Shown here: positions 22,169-30,235 of the stretch, in pieces
Position numbering within the stretch: the first letter of the stretch is position 1
How the letters are laid out: each line of letters begins with the position of its first letter
From: DATMNI01 sp035570275
GTDB taxonomy: Bacteria > Acidobacteriota > Terriglobia > Bryobacterales > Bryobacteraceae
Assembly: GCA_035570275.1 (NCBI GenBank)
Contig: DATMNI010000151.1
Span: forward strand, 1 to 30,517
Length of the DNA: 30,517 nt
Reading direction: 5' to 3'
Made by a program: the position numbers and the translations under genes
The notes under the pieces: generated by a model
What the model was told of the DNA's origin: nothing
Seen by the model: the letters and a program-made list of their open reading frames with translations, nothing else
Database searches by the model: none

Positions 22169-25100
22169 GTGAAACAGTTAACACTTGCGCTTTGCGCGCT
22201 GGTGGCTTTGTGCGCCACACCCATGTTCGGTCAAACGCTCGGTGAAATCACGGGACGGGTGGCTGACCCAAGCGGGGCTGGAGTGCCCGGCGCAACGATC
22301 ACTCTTACCAGCGTCAGTACCAATGGCGTGCGTGTCACCGCTAGCACGAGTTCGGGCGATTACGCGTTCCCTGCGGTGGCACCGGGGTTCTACAACATCA
22401 GGACTGAGCATCCGGGTTTCAAATCGGCGGCCAGCAACAACGTCGAAGTACAGGTGCAGCAAACCGTTCGTCTCGATGTTGACCTGCAGGTCGGCCAGGT
22501 TTCGGAGTCCGTCGAGGTTTCCGCCCGTGCGGATTTGTTGCAGTCCGAAAACGCGTCCATCGGAACGGTGATCGATAACAAGGGCGTCACGGAGTTGCCG
22601 CTCAACGGGCGCTCGTACCTGAACCTGGTCGCGCTGGCATCCAACGTCGACACCCTGTCGCCGGCCTCCGGACAGGCGGGTTCGCGCCAGGGCGGCGACC
22701 GCGCCAACCAGTCCATCTCCGCGGCCGGGCAACGCATCATGTTCGACTACTTCACGCTGGATGGCGTGAGCAACACGGACCCGAACTTCCTTTCATACGT
22801 CGTGCTGCCGTCGATCGATGCCATCCAGGAGTTCAAGGTACAGACGGGCGTCTATCCGGCTGAATTCGGCCACGAGGCGACTCAGATCAACGTACTGACG
22901 AAGTCCGGCGGCAATTCCTACCACGGAGCGTTGTTCGAGTTCGTCCGTAACGACGTATTTGATGCCGTGCCTTACTCTTTCAGCACCAGCCACCCGGCTA
23001 AGTCGCCGTTCAAGTGGAACGACTACGGCTTCGTGATCGACGGGCCGGTGCGAATTCCGAAGCTCTTCAATGGACGGAACCGGCTGTTCTTCATGGCCAA
23101 CGACGAATGGAAAACGCAGCGCGCGGACAGCCAGGCCGTTTACACGGTTCCGACCGCGGCCATGTTCACCGGCGACCTTAGCGGCCTCGGGACCGTGATC
23201 TACGACCCGAATTCGGGAGCCGGCGGAGCCACCAAGACCCCATTCGCGGGCAACGTAATTCCCAGCAGCCGGCTCGATCCGATCTCGGTAAAGTTCTTGA
23301 AGTACTACAACTCCTCCAACCTGCCGGGCCTGATCAGAAACTACTCACAGTTCAATGCTTCTCCTAACAACCGGGATGGGTTTACGCTGCGCATGGATTT
23401 CGTGGAATCGTCGAAGTCGCAATGGACGGGCCGCTATAGCTGGGGCGACGAAAATCAGGCGTCGCAGGGCCTGAGCATCACGGGAAGCAAGATCCTTACG
23501 AATTACGAGCAGTACCTGGGATCGAACACGCGCACGTTTACTCCCAATCTGGTCAACGAAGCGCGATTCGGTTACTCGCGGTTCTTCAATTCCACCGGCA
23601 CTTACTCCGCATTCGCCACGGATTCGGTGACCCCGTTAGGCATCCCCGGTCTTCAGCCCGGCCAGCCGGTGACCTGGGGAGTTCCGGCGATCTCGCTGAA
23701 CGGAGACGGCTTCAGCGGCTTCGGCGACAACACCGACGGCCCCTACGCCAACAACAATAACACTCTACAAGTGGTCGATAACTTGTCTTGGATTCACGGT
23801 AAGCACACGTTCCGTTTCGGGTTCGAATACAACCGTCAGAATTACGACCAGGTGGGCAATCAGTTCTCCCGCGGTAATTTCGTGTTCCAGCCGAACGCGA
23901 CGCAGAGTTCGACCAAGACGGGCGGCGATGCGTTCGCCGAGTTCCTGCTGGGCGATCTCTATCAATCTACCGTCGCCGTGGCGATCGCTACCGCGAATTT
24001 CCAGCGCAACACGTGGGCCGCCTTCGCCGACGATACCTGGAAGGTCACGCCGAAACTGACCCTGTCGCTGGGTTTGCGCTATGAATTGACCCCTCCCTGG
24101 ACCGATCTGCTCAATAACGACTTCACCGTGGCTATTCCGCACCTCGACTTTTTCGCCAACGCCCCAGTGGCCGACTATCCCTACTTCGTGCGGGAGGGCA
24201 ATTGCACGGACCCGTATGCCGGCCTCAACATCCACTGGACCAGCACCAACGCGGTGTGCAGCAACGGCGCCATGCCGGCTCAGCTTATGCAGACGGCCTA
24301 CAAGAATTTCGCGCCCCGCATCGGTATTTCTTACTCGCCCGATTCGAAACTCGTGATCCGCACCGGCTTCGGCATCTTCTACAACCAGGACATCGGCAAC
24401 GCGGTGTTCGACATGTCGCGCAATATCGCGGCCCGTGTCACCCTCACGTCGAACCTGGGCACGCCGAGCCTCTTCTATAACAACGCAGTGCCCGGAGGCA
24501 GCGGCGCGACGGCCCAGATACCGCCTCCCTACGCCTATGTAGACGCTTTTTCCCATAAGACGTCCTACACGATGCAGTTCCTGTTCAACGTGCAGCGCCA
24601 GTTTGGCGGCAACTGGCTGCTGGAGGCCGGGTACCTGGGAGGGGAAAGCCATCACCTCTATGGCTTCCAGGACGCCAACCAGGGAATTCCGGGAACGGTG
24701 GGCAGCGCGACCTCGCGGCTGCCGTTCGCCAACTACGGAGTTATCCAGTTAGTGGCCGACGGCGCCAATGCCAACTACAACTCCCTCAGCCTGAAGGCCA
24801 CCCGGCGCTTCAGCCAGGGCCTCAGTGTGATCGGTTCCTATACGTGGTCGAAATCGATTGACGACACCAGCGGCATTCGCGTGCAAGGCTATGACACACT
24901 GTTCCCGCAGAACAGCGACTGCATCCGGTGCGAACGTGGGCTCTCCTCGTTCGACGTGCGGAGCCGGTTCGTAACCTCCGTTCTTTATGAGCTGCCGGTG
25001 GGCAAGGGCAAGATGCTGAACATCCACAATGCGGTTGCCAACGCCGTTATCGGCGGCTGGCAGTCCGGCGGAATCCTCACCCTGCAAACCGGGCTGCCGG

Positions 25101-25543
25101 CGACGCTTTCCATCGGCGGCGTGGACAATGCCAGCACCTCCGACGGCGGCTATGACCGCCCCGTCTCGACCGGCATCAGTCCTTACGTCAGCAATCCGAC
25201 GCCCTCCCGCTGGCTGAATCCGGCGGCCTTCGTTGAGGCCGCGCCCGGAAATTTCGGTAACGTCGGCCGCAACACCATCCAGACACCGGGCATCTTTGCG
25301 TTGGACGCCGAGTTGCACAAGCAGTTCCGGATGCCGTACAACGAGCGGCATGAGCTGCAATTCCGATTTGAGGCGTTTAACGTCCTGAACCACCCGTCAT
25401 GGGCGGCGCCGAATCTCAACATTCTATCGGGTTCGGCATTCACCGGCCAACCGGCCACGGCCGCGCACCAGGGTTACGGCGTAATCAGCGGTACTTCTAT
25501 CGGCATGCGGCAGGTACAACTCGGATTGAAGTATTCGTTTTAG
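22169..25543 (+). CDS. TonB-dependent receptor, Oar-like (receptor 3, tandem paralog of receptor 2)
   Basis: An 1124-residue outer-membrane protein of the same build as receptor 2: signal peptide to about residue 22 (LCATPMFGQ), carboxypeptidase-regulatory-like domain (GEITGRVADPSGAGVPG), plug (ELPLNGRSYLNLVALA; DAIQEFKVQTGVYPAEFGHEATQ is shared except one residue) and barrel ending in VQLGLKYSF. The GTG at 22169 is preceded by GGAGGG about 9 bases upstream and opens the signal peptide (MKQLTLALCALVAL); a longer frame from 22061 runs through the promoter. The start codon GTG and the different promoter suggest lower or different expression from receptor 2. Differences concentrate in surface-loop-like parts of the barrel, which would fit divergent substrates. 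Confidence 0.92.
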   Translation: MKQLTLALCALVALCATPMFGQTLGEITGRVADPSGAGVPGATITLTSVSTNGVRVTASTSSGDYAFPAVAPGFYNIRTEHPGFKSAASNNVEVQVQQTVRLDVDLQVGQVSESVEVSARADLLQSENASIGTVIDNKGVTELPLNGRSYLNLVALASNVDTLSPASGQAGSRQGGDRANQSISAAGQRIMFDYFTLDGVSNTDPNFLSYVVLPSIDAIQEFKVQTGVYPAEFGHEATQINVLTKSGGNSYHGALFEFVRNDVFDAVPYSFSTSHPAKSPFKWNDYGFVIDGPVRIPKLFNGRNRLFFMANDEWKTQRADSQAVYTVPTAAMFTGDLSGLGTVIYDPNSGAGGATKTPFAGNVIPSSRLDPISVKFLKYYNSSNLPGLIRNYSQFNASPNNRDGFTLRMDFVESSKSQWTGRYSWGDENQASQGLSITGSKILTNYEQYLGSNTRTFTPNLVNEARFGYSRFFNSTGTYSAFATDSVTPLGIPGLQPGQPVTWGVPAISLNGDGFSGFGDNTDGPYANNNNTLQVVDNLSWIHGKHTFRFGFEYNRQNYDQVGNQFSRGNFVFQPNATQSSTKTGGDAFAEFLLGDLYQSTVAVAIATANFQRNTWAAFADDTWKVTPKLTLSLGLRYELTPPWTDLLNNDFTVAIPHLDFFANAPVADYPYFVREGNCTDPYAGLNIHWTSTNAVCSNGAMPAQLMQTAYKNFAPRIGISYSPDSKLVIRTGFGIFYNQDIGNAVFDMSRNIAARVTLTSNLGTPSLFYNNAVPGGSGATAQIPPPYAYVDAFSHKTSYTMQFLFNVQRQFGGNWLLEAGYLGGESHHLYGFQDANQGIPGTVGSATSRLPFANYGVIQLVADGANANYNSLSLKATRRFSQGLSVIGSYTWSKSIDDTSGIRVQGYDTLFPQNSDCIRCERGLSSFDVRSRFVTSVLYELPVGKGKMLNIHNAVANAVIGGWQSGGILTLQTGLPATLSIGGVDNASTSDGGYDRPVSTGISPYVSNPTPSRWLNPAAFVEAAPGNFGNVGRNTIQTPGIFALDAELHKQFRMPYNERHELQFRFEAFNVLNHPSWAAPNLNILSGSAFTGQPATAAHQGYGVISGTSIGMRQVQLGLKYSF

Positions 25544-25869
25544 TTTCCGGGCAAGCCATTCTGAGAATTCATCTCTCAGAATTCTCACGCGGCAAGCAGC
25601 CGCCGTGGAGGAGCACCATCAGCCGCATCATCCGGGTGTCGTGAATCTGGATACCGGCCATTTTGGTTTGGCGGTCTGTGATCGGCAGAGCCATTCATCC
25701 TAAGAACGGCAGGAAACAGCCGGCGCCGGGAACAGTGACGGCGCCGAAACCCGGTTTCGACGGCCTCCACCAACCCCAACGCCGGTGAGTGCTGGACATC
25801 CGCTCCACCAGGCAAGACAGCCCTTACACCAGCACAAGGCGGCCCCTGCACCAGTACATCCACAGCCAC
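25544..25869. other. Convergent intergenic region
   Basis: No gene is supported; a 94-codon minus-strand frame (25585-25869) has no signal or domain. It holds a hairpin at 25562-25587 and the CACCAG repeat next to the PH-domain gene. Confidence 0.5.
25562..25587. terminator. Hairpin between convergent genes
   Basis: TGAGAATTC (25562-25570) pairs with GAATTCTCA (25579-25587), a perfect 9-bp stem with an 8-base loop. A competing stem CTGAGA with TCTCAG also exists. There is no T-tract, but its place 18 bases after the receptor 3 stop suggests termination or 3'-end protection. Confidence 0.45.
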
Positions 25870-25878
25870 CTACACCAG
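25806..25878. repeat. Four degenerate repeats around the PH-domain gene stop codon
   Basis: CACCAG recurs at 25806, 25827, 25849 and 25873, spaced 21, 22 and 24 bases, with C-rich flanks. On the minus strand this reads CTGGTG followed by TAG (the gene's stop, 25870-25872), then CAG, TAA and GAG in successive units. The copy at 25873-25878 is the last coding codons, so the array starts at the gene end and runs 3'. Confidence 0.6.
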
Positions 25879-26271
25879 CGCCGCGACGAACTTCTGCATG
25901 CGCTTGGAGAGATGCGGGGTGCGCGCCGCGATGTCGGAGAAGAAGGCTTCGGTATCGGCCGGCGCGATGCGCAACTCCGAGTGGATGCCGTACCGGATGC
26001 AAACGCGATCGAACAGAATGGCCTTGCGGTTCCGGTCGTCGGACCTCAGGCCGACCGACGTGATGGCGTCGTAAGGAATGAACTGCCGGCGAAGAGCGGT
26101 TCGTACTAACAGGCCCTTCGCCGTAGTTTCGTAAGTTTGCGGATACGCACAAATCATCAGGTTCAGCAAAAGTGGCCCCACGATCCAGTAGTTGGCGCCC
26201 AACAGCAGCACCGTGATAGAAACACCGATCGCGGACACAATCCACCAGTTGGTTGTCGATGAGTGAGTCAT
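25870..26271 (-). CDS. Membrane PH-domain-like protein
   Basis: A 133-residue protein with two adjacent N-terminal transmembrane segments (about 8-25 and 27-42) followed by a small beta-rich domain resembling bacterial PH domains: ETTAKGLLVRTALRRQFIPYDAITSVGL, then DRVCIRYGIHSELRIAPAD and a C-terminal helix (TEAFFSDIAARTPHL). The domain faces the cytoplasm in related proteins and probably binds the membrane or partners. It is last in the XRE-NfeD-flotillin-PspA operon, 32 bases after the PspA gene, which suggests a part in the same membrane-stress module. The stop codon lies in a degenerate tandem repeat. Confidence 0.68.
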   Translation of the reverse strand: MTHSSTTNWWIVSAIGVSITVLLLGANYWIVGPLLLNLMICAYPQTYETTAKGLLVRTALRRQFIPYDAITSVGLRSDDRNRKAILFDRVCIRYGIHSELRIAPADTEAFFSDIAARTPHLSKRMQKFVAALV

Positions 26272-26303
26272 GTGATCCTCGCTGAGCAGTCCTGAGCCCT
26301 CCG

Positions 26304-26966
26304 CTACCCAACCTTGCGCTTCGCCTTGATTTCGTTCAGCAGACGGTCGATCTCCTCCTGCTTCTCCATGGCGGCGAACTTCTCATTCACGTCGTCGCCT
26401 GCCAGGTCCGCTTTGGCCTGGGCGGTGGCTTCGCTGTGCTGCACTTTGCGCTTCATGCGGTCGAAGGCGGCGGCATTGGAATCGCTGCCGATGGCCGTGC
26501 CGGCATCGGTGGCTTTGCCGAGCGCGCGCGAACGCCGGTGCTGGGCGATCAGCATGTCGCTCTTGGATTGCGCCTCGGCCAGCTTCTGCTGCAGTTTCAG
26601 CAGGGCTTGCTTGAGGTTCTCCACCTGCGATTTCTGGTCGTCCACCTGCTGGCGGAAGCCCTCGGTCATCGACTTATAGCTCATGGACCGCTCCACCGCC
26701 GCGCGGGCCAGGGGATCGTCTTTCCGGTCCACGGCCAACTCGGCGCGCTTGATCCACTGACGCTCGTTCTCTTCGTTCTCCGCCAGCTTTCTCTCCAGCA
26801 CGTGCTGGTCGGCGATCGAGATCGCCACCTGGGTCTTGACCTGCAGCAGTTGGTTCTGCATGTCCATGATTACCTGCTTGATCATTTTTTCCGGATCTTC
26901 GGCCTTGTCGACAAGGTCGTTGATATTTGCCCGGACTAACGTTGAGACACGCTCTAAGAGTGCCAT
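26304..26966 (-). CDS. pspA: PspA/IM30 family protein
   Basis: A 220-residue, almost wholly helical protein of the PspA/IM30/Vipp1 family. The amphipathic N-terminal helix and first hairpin (MALLERVSTLVRANINDLVDKAEDPEKMI, shown only as family start) are clear, and long coiled coils follow (VDDQKSQVENLKQALLKL; LAEAQSKSDMLIAQHRR), ending in EEIDRLLNEIKAK. Family members assemble into ESCRT-III-like rings and rods on the inner membrane and guard against proton leakage. The ATG at 26964-26966 has GGAAGGAG upstream; an in-frame extension to 27041 overlaps the flotillin gene. It follows the flotillin gene by 25 bases, so the two are co-transcribed. No sigma54 PspF regulator is present; control probably comes from the operon's XRE protein. 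Confidence 0.93.
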   Translation of the reverse strand: MALLERVSTLVRANINDLVDKAEDPEKMIKQVIMDMQNQLLQVKTQVAISIADQHVLERKLAENEENERQWIKRAELAVDRKDDPLARAAVERSMSYKSMTEGFRQQVDDQKSQVENLKQALLKLQQKLAEAQSKSDMLIAQHRRSRALGKATDAGTAIGSDSNAAAFDRMKRKVQHSEATAQAKADLAGDDVNEKFAAMEKQEEIDRLLNEIKAKRKVG

Positions 26967-26991
26967 GGTTACTCCTTCCTTCCTTACTAAC

Positions 26992-28434
26992 TTATGTTGT
27001 ACTCTTCGGCTTGTCGTCCGGCCTGGGCGACTTGTCGCCAATCATCCTTACCTTCGCAAACAACTCGCTCATCGGCATTCCCGAAAGAGTTTCGAAGAGC
27101 GCCGGAATCTGCGCTGCCATCTCGGTGATGTCACCGGTGATTTTGTGCATGCCCGATGTTCTTCCGTCGCCGGTGGACACGATGGTGATCTTGTCCACGT
27201 TGGCCAGCGGGGCTGCCAGCGCCCTCACGATTTCGGGCAGGCCGGTGATCAGCTTATCCACGATGGCCGCCTGGTTGAATTCCTGGTAGGCCGCGGCCTT
27301 CACGTTCATGGCCCTGGCTTCGGCGTCGCCCTTCTTGAAGATGATTTCGGCTTCGGCTTCGCCCTGCGCGCGGATGGCCGAGGCCTGGCCTTCGGCCTGC
27401 ATAATCAGGCGCGACTTCTCGGCTCCAGCCAGGGTCTCAATGCGCAGTTTCTCGTATTCGGCGCCCTTGAGGACGGTGGCAATCAACTCGTTTTCGCGGC
27501 GCGCGATTTCGGCCTTCTGCACCTCCACTTCGTGCTCTTTCTCCACCTGGTGAATCTTGACTTCTTCGCCGCGCACCTGCTGCTGCATGATGTTGCCCTG
27601 GATCTCATAGGCCTTGTCCGCCTGCGCCTGCTGCTTTTTGACGAGCTCCAGGTACTCGGCTTTTTTCACTTCCAGGTCGCGCTGGGCCTCGGCCTGTTTG
27701 GCCTGGGACAGCGTTTCGGCCAACACGCGCTCCTGGTCGGCCTGCGCCTTGGCGACGGCCGCTTCCCGGAAAGCGATGGCCCGCCGCATGGCGGTGTCGC
27801 GCTCGGCTTCGGCGGTGGCCACGTCGGCATCGCGCTTGATGCGGGCCACATCGGGCCGGCCCATGTTGGTGATGTACTCGTTCTTGTCACGGACTTCCTT
27901 GATGGTGAAAGAAATTACTTCCAGCCCCATCTTGGTCATGTCGTCGGCGCAGGTGGAGCGCATGCGGTCGCCCACCATCTCCGGCTGCTTGACGATTTCT
28001 TCCACCGTGAGCTGGCCGATAATGCCGCGCAGGTGGCCTTCCATCACCAGGCGGATCAGGCCCTCGCGTTCGTCGGGAGTCTTGGTGAGGAACTGCTCGG
28101 CGGCGGTGAGGATGGATTCGGGGTCGGACTTCACCTTGATTTGCGCCACCGCTTCCACGGTCACCGCCACGCCCTGGCGGGTGTAGAGATCCTGCTTGGG
28201 CGCCACGTCGAACGACATCAACTCCAGCGACAGTCCGCGGGCGCTTTCCACCATGGGAAAGATCACCGTGCCGCGGCCCTTCACCACCCGGGTGCCGCGG
28301 AAGCCGTATACGATAATCGCCTCATGCGGCCCCGCCTTGCGAAACAGCTTGGCGAACATGGCCATCAGAAAGAGGATCGCCAGAATCATCAGACCAGCGA
28401 TCACGAACACTTGGTTTTCCATAAAGTTGGGCAT
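26992..28434 (-). CDS. Flotillin-like SPFH/band 7 protein
   Basis: A 480-residue membrane protein of the flotillin family (FloT/YuaG, YqiK). One transmembrane helix lies at about 8-28 (VFVIAGLMILAILFLMAMFA), then an SPFH/band 7 domain (about 35-210, including GRGTVIFPMVESARGLSLEL and MGLEVISFTIKEVRD). A long Ala/Glu/Lys-rich coiled coil (about 205-375) contains the EA-rich repeats typical of flotillins, followed by a C-terminal oligomerisation segment with VDKITIVSTGDG. Flotillins scaffold lipid domains and are paired with NfeD-type proteins, as here. The ATG follows GAGGAG by two bases, in a 16-bp block duplicated from the end of the upstream gene. Confidence 0.94.
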   Translation of the reverse strand: MPNFMENQVFVIAGLMILAILFLMAMFAKLFRKAGPHEAIIVYGFRGTRVVKGRGTVIFPMVESARGLSLELMSFDVAPKQDLYTRQGVAVTVEAVAQIKVKSDPESILTAAEQFLTKTPDEREGLIRLVMEGHLRGIIGQLTVEEIVKQPEMVGDRMRSTCADDMTKMGLEVISFTIKEVRDKNEYITNMGRPDVARIKRDADVATAEAERDTAMRRAIAFREAAVAKAQADQERVLAETLSQAKQAEAQRDLEVKKAEYLELVKKQQAQADKAYEIQGNIMQQQVRGEEVKIHQVEKEHEVEVQKAEIARRENELIATVLKGAEYEKLRIETLAGAEKSRLIMQAEGQASAIRAQGEAEAEIIFKKGDAEARAMNVKAAAYQEFNQAAIVDKLITGLPEIVRALAAPLANVDKITIVSTGDGRTSGMHKITGDITEMAAQIPALFETLSGMPMSELFAKVRMIGDKSPRPDDKPKSTT

Positions 28435-28435
28435 T

Positions 28436-28554
28436 GCTCCTCTTAGCTTTTAGCGAGCAGCGGTCAGTATCAGCTATCAGCGGTCAGCTAACCCCCTGGC
28501 GGCGCTCAGTTGACTTAGCTGATAACTGATAGCTGAAAGCTCCTCTTAGCTTTT
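28436..28554. repeat. 16-bp direct repeat flanking a palindromic insert in the NfeD-flotillin spacer
   Basis: GCTCCTCTTAGCTTTT occurs at 28436-28451 and 28539-28554. On the minus strand the block reads AAAAGCTAAGAGGAGC: it contains the NfeD stop codon TAA and the GAGGAG ribosome-binding site of the next gene. The 87 bases between are composed of TCAGCTATCAG / CTGATAGCTGA-type inverted units. Taking out 103 bases would restore a tight operon junction of 8 bases between TAA and ATG, so this looks like an insertion with duplication. Confidence 0.82.
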
Positions 28555-29148
28555 CGACTCCAATTCGCCCGAGAATTCATCCCACGGGCGGACATACGCA
28601 ATTCCTTTTTCGTAGCGCGTCACCATGACTTCCACACCCTTTGGAATGGCGGCGCCGTTTTCCGCGCGCGCGCCGGTGACGCGGCGCGTCCCTTCCTGCG
28701 AGTAGATCAACTCGCCCGTGCCTCCCTGGCGGATGGGCATGCTGAGACGGCCCAGCATCCCAACCATATCGAAATCCGCCGGGTCGAGCGCCTCGTCGCG
28801 CGACATCAGAACCTTGGCCAGGAACCAGAAGACGACCGACGCGCCGCCCAGGCCGCTGAGCGTGGCGATACCCAGCGCGGCCACGAACCAGACGCCGTAG
28901 TAGCGTTCCAACAGGTACCCGGTGCCGCCGAACCAGGCCAGGAAGGCGGCCATGGTCCCAAAGTTGAACCACGACGCGCTCTGCCCGCCTCCAGCGTGGC
29001 CGCGGCCCAGATGAATGCCGTGATGAAAGTGCAAGTGCGGCAAATGCAAGTGCACGCTGCCGGCCAACAGCGTGAGCAGGCTGAGGCCGAACCCCACCAG
29101 GAAACAGACCAGATAGAAATCAGACCATGTCATGTTAGACGATGTCAT
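28546..29148 (-). CDS. NfeD-like membrane protein with His-rich loop
   Basis: A 200-residue protein. Transmembrane helices are at about 10-32, 62-80 and 85-112; the C-terminal part (about 125-190) is the soluble OB-fold domain of the NfeD family (GTGELIYSQEGTRRVTGAR; GVEVMVTRYEKGIAYVRPW). NfeD proteins are partners of flotillins and stomatins in membrane quality control. Between helices 1 and 2 there is a loop with nine histidines (HLHLPHLHFHHGIHLGRGH), which may bind metal or be periplasmic. The ATG 29146-29148 has GAGGAGG upstream; a longer frame to 29199 would overlap the XRE gene. It starts 13 bases after the XRE stop and is separated from the flotillin gene by the 103-base insertion described above. 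Confidence 0.85.
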   Translation of the reverse strand: MTSSNMTWSDFYLVCFLVGFGLSLLTLLAGSVHLHLPHLHFHHGIHLGRGHAGGGQSASWFNFGTMAAFLAWFGGTGYLLERYYGVWFVAALGIATLSGLGGASVVFWFLAKVLMSRDEALDPADFDMVGMLGRLSMPIRQGGTGELIYSQEGTRRVTGARAENGAAIPKGVEVMVTRYEKGIAYVRPWDEFSGELESKS

Positions 29149-29161
29149 GAACGCCTCCTCT

Positions 29162-29665
29162 TCATGTACGCTTCCGGCTCTTCTGAGCCGCCGGCGCAAC
29201 CGGGGCCTTCAGCACTTCCATCAACCGGTCGGCCAGCCCCGGATTCTCCAGAATGGTGCCAATCAGGATCAGACACATCCGTGAGTCGCTGTGCTTGGCG
29301 ATGGTGACCAGGGCCTGGTGCAGATCCACATCGCGGCAGAAGCGCTCCGCACCCGACACCAGCCAGAGGTCCAACTTGTCCTCCAGCGCCCCGATGTTTG
29401 ACATCAGCTCGTTTTGGAATCCTTCGGGGTCGTCCACCAGGTAGCCGGGATGCACCTTGAAAAACCGCGCCAGCAGCATTCGCGTGGAATTGGTCAGGTG
29501 CGGGCGGGTGCCGCTCTCAATCTGCGAGAGGTAGCTCTGGCTGATGGATTTGCCGAGCTCTTTCTGGACCAGACGGGCCATTTCGACCTGCGAGAGCTCA
29601 CGGTCCATGCCGCGGAGAGTGCCCTCGACTTCCCGGAGGTACCGAAGTTTTTCACCGAGCCGCAT
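29162..29665 (-). CDS. XRE-family transcriptional regulator
   Basis: A 167-residue protein. Residues 1-75 form a helix-turn-helix domain of the Cro/C1 (XRE) type: GEKLRYLREVEG, LSQVEMARLVQ and SISQSYLSQIESGTRPHLTN, with the recognition helix in SYLSQIESG. The C-terminal half (75-155) is helical (FQNELMSNIGALEDKLDLWLV; HQALVTIAKHSDSR) and probably mediates dimerisation or ligand sensing. It heads the operon NfeD-flotillin-PspA-PH and likely controls it. The ATG 29663-29665 is preferred over an in-frame start at 29710 because the extension lies on the promoter. The promoter holds a near-palindrome (ATTGCAA-A-TTGCTAT), suggesting autoregulation. No Shine-Dalgarno sequence is visible and the predicted leader is only about 10 bases. 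Confidence 0.88.
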   Translation of the reverse strand: MRLGEKLRYLREVEGTLRGMDRELSQVEMARLVQKELGKSISQSYLSQIESGTRPHLTNSTRMLLARFFKVHPGYLVDDPEGFQNELMSNIGALEDKLDLWLVSGAERFCRDVDLHQALVTIAKHSDSRMCLILIGTILENPGLADRLMEVLKAPVAPAAQKSRKRT

Positions 29666-29681
29666 ATCGCAATCCGTAATT

Positions 29682-29710
29682 AGTATATTGCAAATTGCTA
29701 TGGGCGTCAA
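29682..29710 (-). promoter_or_regulatory. Promoter and operator of the envelope-stress operon
   Basis: On the minus strand TTGACG (29705-29710) and TATACT (29682-29687) are 17 bases apart. The spacer holds ATTGCAA-A-TTGCTAT (one mismatch between 7-bp arms), as expected of an autoregulatory XRE site. Transcription starts near 29675. Confidence 0.68.
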
Positions 29711-29764
29711 GAGGAAAGTTTTTGGGCGGTTTCACTACAGCTCGCCGCATGCGGCCAAGATCGT

Positions 29765-30232
29765 CTAGTAGTCCCGATCCGTGAGCCGGAATCTGGCGGC
29801 GCGCAGGTGATCCATCTTCTCTTTGACGGTCGCGATCATCCCTCGCCGTCTGGCTTCTATGTAGATCGCGACGGTAGGCGCCACTCGAAATCCCTGGGCT
29901 CGGGCCTGGATTACGGCCCGGCGATCGTCGATCAACAGGACATCGGCGGAAAGCTGCGCCGCCAGCCGGATCACCTCGGTCTCTCCCAAGTGCAACCTTC
30001 GGTCCAGGTTATGGACCGGTTCAACCGGATCCCGGAGCGCCGTTACTCGCAACCAGCCCTGCGCAATGGCTTGGCGTGCGGCGGGTTGAACGGGGAATCC
30101 AGTACCCTGTTCGACGATCTCCGTCCAGACTGCGGGTGGAATCTGGATTTCGCCGAAGAGTTCCGAGAGCAGTTCAAAATCGGCAAGCGCCGCAAGATAG
30201 ATCAGTGGACTGCTGTTGGAAACAACAACCAC
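29765..30232 (-). CDS. DUF3368 PIN-like putative toxin
   Basis: A 155-residue protein of the DUF3368 family, PIN-like nucleases usually paired with UPF0175 antitoxins. The opening VVVSNSSPLIYLAAL, the acidic LHLGETEVIRLAAQL and the LLIDDRRAVIQAR block are all present. The acidic residues needed for catalysis are kept, though the first is Asn as is common in this family. The GTG at 30232 is taken as start; it follows two overlapping TGA codons of the upstream frame. It sits between the XRE operon promoter and the UPF0175-like frame. Target RNA is unknown. Confidence 0.85.
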   Translation of the reverse strand: MVVVSNSSPLIYLAALADFELLSELFGEIQIPPAVWTEIVEQGTGFPVQPAARQAIAQGWLRVTALRDPVEPVHNLDRRLHLGETEVIRLAAQLSADVLLIDDRRAVIQARAQGFRVAPTVAIYIEARRRGMIATVKEKMDHLRAARFRLTDRDY

Positions 30233-30235
30233 TCA

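Noticed and set aside
25585..25869. 94-codon minus-strand frame
   Set aside because: It spans a hairpin and the CACCAG repeat, has no ribosome-binding site and no recognisable domain.
26836..28446. 536-codon frame on the + strand
   Set aside because: It is antisense to the flotillin gene, whose family assignment is secure; the + frame shows only Leu/His/Gly-rich filler.
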